7,732 nt of DNA from Acidimicrobiaceae bacterium (GTDB taxonomy: Bacteria; Actinomycetota; Acidimicrobiia; Acidimicrobiales; UBA10347): contig DNHM01000246.1 in the NCBI GenBank assembly GCA_003485885.1, positions 1 to 7,732 of the forward strand. Direction: 5' to 3'. Under the pieces are notes generated by a model, which was given only the letters and a program-made list of their open reading frames with translations, made no database searches and was not told where the DNA came from. A program made the position numbers and the translations under genes. Shown here piece by piece: positions 6,003-7,732 of the stretch (position 1 is the stretch's first letter; every line of letters starts with the position of its first letter).

Positions 6003-7193
6003 TTAGTGACTGGTGTCCGACGTGTTCGAACCCGCAAAGACTAAGAACGCCACAGCCGCTAGGCCGATGAACACCGCATTCACGCCGATGGCGAACGGGA
6101 TCGACACCGCATCAGCCAATAGACCGCTGAGCACCGGAGACAGAACGACTCCTATGTCACCAAACGTTCGGTACAAACCCATCGCCGCACCCCGCTGGTC
6201 TTCGGTAGCCAAATCCGCTACATAGGCAGCCGGAGCTGGTCCAGTAATCGACGACCCAACCGCCGACATCGTAAGGCCGACGATGAACAGCGGCAGTGTG
6301 TCGGCAACCGCGACGATGCCAATACCGACAGCGATCAGGGTGGCCGTCGGCACGATGATGGTCTTGCGGCCGAATCGATCGGTCGCTAATCCCGCAGGCC
6401 AAATCAGCACAACGCCAATCAGGCCAAGGGCAGTAAAGAGCAAACCCAACTCATCGACCTTCAGCCCAAACGAATCGCTCAGCTGGAGAGGGACCAATGT
6501 CTGACGCACACCTGCCCGCACAGAGAACACACCAATAGTGACTAAACCGACCAGGAGAAAGTCGGTCGAGCGCAGCAGCGCCCACCGAGACGGCTGATCG
6601 CCCGGAGCAACATCACGGGCGATACGAGCCTGCTCAGCACTTCGAGTCTCGGGCAGTCGGAAGAAGCTATAGACCGCAGTGAGCACGCCACCCACCGCGA
6701 CCACATAGAACGGCATCGACAGGTCATAACGATCGGCGATAAGCCCGCCGAGCGCTGGACCGAACCCAACCCCGACGAGCAGCGCTCCCTGGTTCGCAGC
6801 GATGAATCGACCGCGTTGCTCAGCAGAGGCGATGTCGAGTAGATAGATCGTGGCACCTGTCATGTACAGCGCCGAACCCAGGCCGGCTACGAATCGGAAA
6901 CCCAAGAGAATCCAAATGGTGTTCGCAAATCCCGAGCCGAACATGCCGAACGCAGTCACAAGCGGTCCACCAATCAGCAACTTGCGCCTGCCGCTTCGAT
7001 CCGCCAGCATCCCCGCTGGCACATTGGTCAACAGCCGGGCAAGCCCAAACGCGGTCACGGTCGCCCCGACAAGAGCCGTCGACACACCAAAGCTGTCGGC
7101 ATACAGCGGCAGGATCGGGCTAACGATGCCCTGACCTGCCATGACGAGGACGGTCGAGATACAAATCGCAATGAGCTGTTCGTACGTCTTCAC
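6003..7193 (-). CDS. MFS transporter, drug:H+ antiporter (DHA1/TetA-like) type
   Basis: A 396-residue inner-membrane protein with about 12 membrane helices. MFS motif A is seen after helix 2 as GMLADRSGRRK (61-71), and its second-half counterpart is GLATDRFGRK. The antiporter motif C region is GVGFGPALGGLIAD (helix 5), typical of proton-driven exporters and lacking in most MFS importers. A polar central loop (PETRSAEQARIARDVAPGDQ) separates the halves. The GTG at 7193 is the only common start between the in-frame TAA four codons upstream and the first helix. No Shine-Dalgarno is visible, and a small hairpin precedes it. It is the first confident gene of the minus-strand cluster and directly precedes the BVMO. 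Plausible roles are export of the BVMO product or of a toxic substrate; this is inference, and the cargo is unknown. Confidence 0.92.
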   Translation of the reverse strand: MKTYEQLIAICISTVLVMAGQGIVSPILPLYADSFGVSTALVGATVTAFGLARLLTNVPAGMLADRSGRRKLLIGGPLVTAFGMFGSGFANTIWILLGFRFVAGLGSALYMTGATIYLLDIASAEQRGRFIAANQGALLVGVGFGPALGGLIADRYDLSMPFYVVAVGGVLTAVYSFFRLPETRSAEQARIARDVAPGDQPSRWALLRSTDFLLVGLVTIGVFSVRAGVRQTLVPLQLSDSFGLKVDELGLLFTALGLIGVVLIWPAGLATDRFGRKTIIVPTATLIAVGIGIVAVADTLPLFIVGLTMSAVGSSITGPAPAAYVADLATEDQRGAAMGLYRTFGDIGVVLSPVLSGLLADAVSIPFAIGVNAVFIGLAAVAFLVFAGSNTSDTSH

Positions 7194-7200
7194 ACGGATA

Positions 7201-7216
7201 TGCGGTTAATGCCGCA
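7201..7216 (-). promoter_or_regulatory. Leader hairpin just upstream of the MFS start codon
   Basis: On the minus strand TGCGG (7216-7212) and CCGCA (7205-7201) form a 5-base-pair GC-rich stem with a six-base loop, ending 7 bases before the GTG start of the exporter. It occupies the place where a ribosome binding site would lie. It could therefore limit or tune initiation, or be released when a ribosome translates the small frame that ends within its loop. The stem is short, and chance is a real alternative. Confidence 0.25.
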
Positions 7217-7463
7217 GCCACCCACCGTCTGCCTGAGATGAACATGCGTCCCAGATCGTGATGTCTGGCGCTCGTGCCGCGAGCCTGGCGGCATTTTTGT
7301 TCGCATGCCCGGAAAGACGAACTGCAAAGCCGTTCGGAGGCACGTTCGAAAAGCAGCCCCGAACCGTTCCATCAGTCACAAGTGCCAGCGTATGCCCCTT
7401 CGGCATGCCGGACCGATTTTTGTCTGCTACCGCTGCAACAGGCGGCCGAGACGCAACCGCCAT
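7206..7463 (-). CDS. Doubtful small ORF upstream of the MFS gene
   Basis: An 85-codon frame from ATG 7463 to TAA 7206-7208, ending 12 bases before the exporter GTG. That spacing would suit a leader gene of the operon. The translation is not obviously random: KGHTLALVTDGTVRGC and PPNGFAVRLSGHANKN read like alternating strand and loop segments. I recognise no family. Third-position GC bias is weaker than in the confident genes, there is no clear ribosome binding site, and the opposite strand is also open over much of the same stretch (7258-7524). It is listed because nothing else explains the region; more likely non-coding than coding. Confidence 0.2.
   Translation of the reverse strand: MAVASRPPVAAVADKNRSGMPKGHTLALVTDGTVRGCFSNVPPNGFAVRLSGHANKNAARLAARAPDITIWDACSSQADGGWLRH
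7275..7298 (+). terminator. Intrinsic-terminator-like hairpin with T5 tail
   Basis: TGCCGC (7275-7280) pairs perfectly with GCGGCA (7288-7293) around a seven-base loop and is followed at once by TTTTT (7294-7298) on the plus strand. Its form fits a short rho-independent terminator. No plus-strand gene upstream needs it: the nearest is the MscS gene ending more than 4 kb away. It would thus act only on antisense or on an unannotated short transcript, which keeps confidence low. Confidence 0.25.
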
Positions 7464-7619
7464 AACAGCTCAGATCAGAGGCTCTCGTTCCAGTCGAAAA
7501 CGGGACCAGACACTCAGCCACTAGCAAGAAGTTCGCGCTCGTCACCTTCAGCGTCGTGTGCATGACTACGTTGGTGGGTATCCCAGCGACTGAACCTCCA
7601 CTTTTCGGACCGGAATCTC

Positions 7620-7732
7620 ATGCGACTTGAATCGAAACGCGCCAGCGTCCCCACGCTCTTCCTCGAGATGGGCAATACGGTCGGGGCTCTTCTCGACCAC
7701 CCCGACGTCGAAGCCAACTGGAACGAACCCAG
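7620..7732 (+). CDS. N-terminal fragment, maleylpyruvate isomerase/DinB-like mycothiol-dependent family
   Basis: The frame opens at ATG 7620 and runs off the window after 37 complete codons. The in-frame stop upstream is at 7563-7565 and no other ATG, GTG or TTG start lies between, so the start is well fixed, though only a weak GGA stands in front of it. The fragment contains VPTLFLEMGNTVGALLDHP and VEANWNEP. The pattern of a helix ending in LL-x-x-P-x-V followed by W-x-x-P resembles the opening of actinobacterial four-helix proteins related to mycothiol-dependent maleylpyruvate isomerase. Such enzymes use mycothiol as thiol cofactor for isomerisation or detoxification. The metal-binding His residues would be downstream of the window, so this is a tentative family call. 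The coding status itself is fairly likely. Confidence 0.5.
   Translation, partial: MRLESKRASVPTLFLEMGNTVGALLDHPDVEANWNEP

Larger units (their letters stand above)
7194..7619. other. Intergenic stretch between divergent MFS and MDMPI-like genes
   Basis: This 426-base spacer is the longest gene-poor stretch in the window. It holds no tRNA-like cloverleaf, no insertion-sequence end pair and no confident gene. Features seen are a GC-rich hairpin at 7201-7216, a stem followed by T5 at 7275-7298, a second hairpin at 7392-7406 followed by T5 at 7417-7421, and an imperfect repeat GCATGCC(C)GGA at 7303 and 7403. Promoters for the divergent exporter operon and for the plus-strand gene at 7620 should lie here, but no good -10/-35 pair stands out. 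Confidence 0.5.

Noticed and set aside
7340..7360. tRNA-like T-arm sequence (GTTCGAA)
   Set aside because: The flanking bases do not pair as a T-stem and no acceptor or anticodon stems can be built around it.
7514..7717. 67-codon minus-strand frame at the right edge
   Set aside because: Arg/Ser-rich shadow of the plus-strand gene beginning at 7620, whose translation has a family-like pattern.

Overview
The window looks like a chromosomal segment of an actinobacterium. I cannot name the genus; Acidimicrobiia is a guess. Base composition is fairly GC-rich (by eye around 60 %). Genes are tightly packed, GTG starts occur, Shine-Dalgarno sequences are weak or absent, and the truncated gene at the right edge resembles mycothiol-dependent enzymes, which are an actinobacterial speciality. 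No transposase, integrase, phage gene, CRISPR array, tRNA or rRNA is visible. Two of the coding identities are strong at family level with diagnostic motifs (Baeyer-Villiger monooxygenase, ArsJ), three are solid family calls (MscS channel, SDR, MFS exporter), one is tentative (2OG-Fe(II) dioxygenase-like), and one gene is unrecognised.

Left part (1-2892). The last 27 codons of a plus-strand gene, faintly sulfatase-like, overlap the start of a dioxygenase-like gene (77-772). This runs tail-to-tail into arsJ on the minus strand (782-1999). ArsJ exports 1-arseno-3-phosphoglycerate in characterised systems, where a GAPDH made from a neighbouring gene supplies the substrate. No such GAPDH lies in this window. 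arsJ is divergent from an MscS-type mechanosensitive channel gene (2056-2892), with only 56 bases between them. A TAGAAT box close to the arsJ start suggests a nearly leaderless transcript.

Middle and right part (2889-7193), all on the minus strand. In transcription order there is an MFS drug-type exporter (7193-6003), a type I Baeyer-Villiger monooxygenase (5993-4401, 9 bases after the exporter stop), a 191-base gap, a 157-residue protein of unknown function (4209-3736) and a classical SDR oxidoreductase (3752-2889), whose GTG start overlaps the unknown gene. Alcohol-to-ketone oxidation by an SDR followed by ketone-to-ester or lactone oxidation by a BVMO is a known catabolic logic, so the four genes could form one pathway with an exporter. 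This is inference from proximity. The SDR stop and the MscS stop share four bases.

Right edge (7194-7732). A 426-base stretch holds no confident gene, only a weak 85-codon frame and several hairpins. It is followed by the first 37 codons of a plus-strand gene whose N-terminus resembles the maleylpyruvate-isomerase/DinB-like mycothiol-dependent family.
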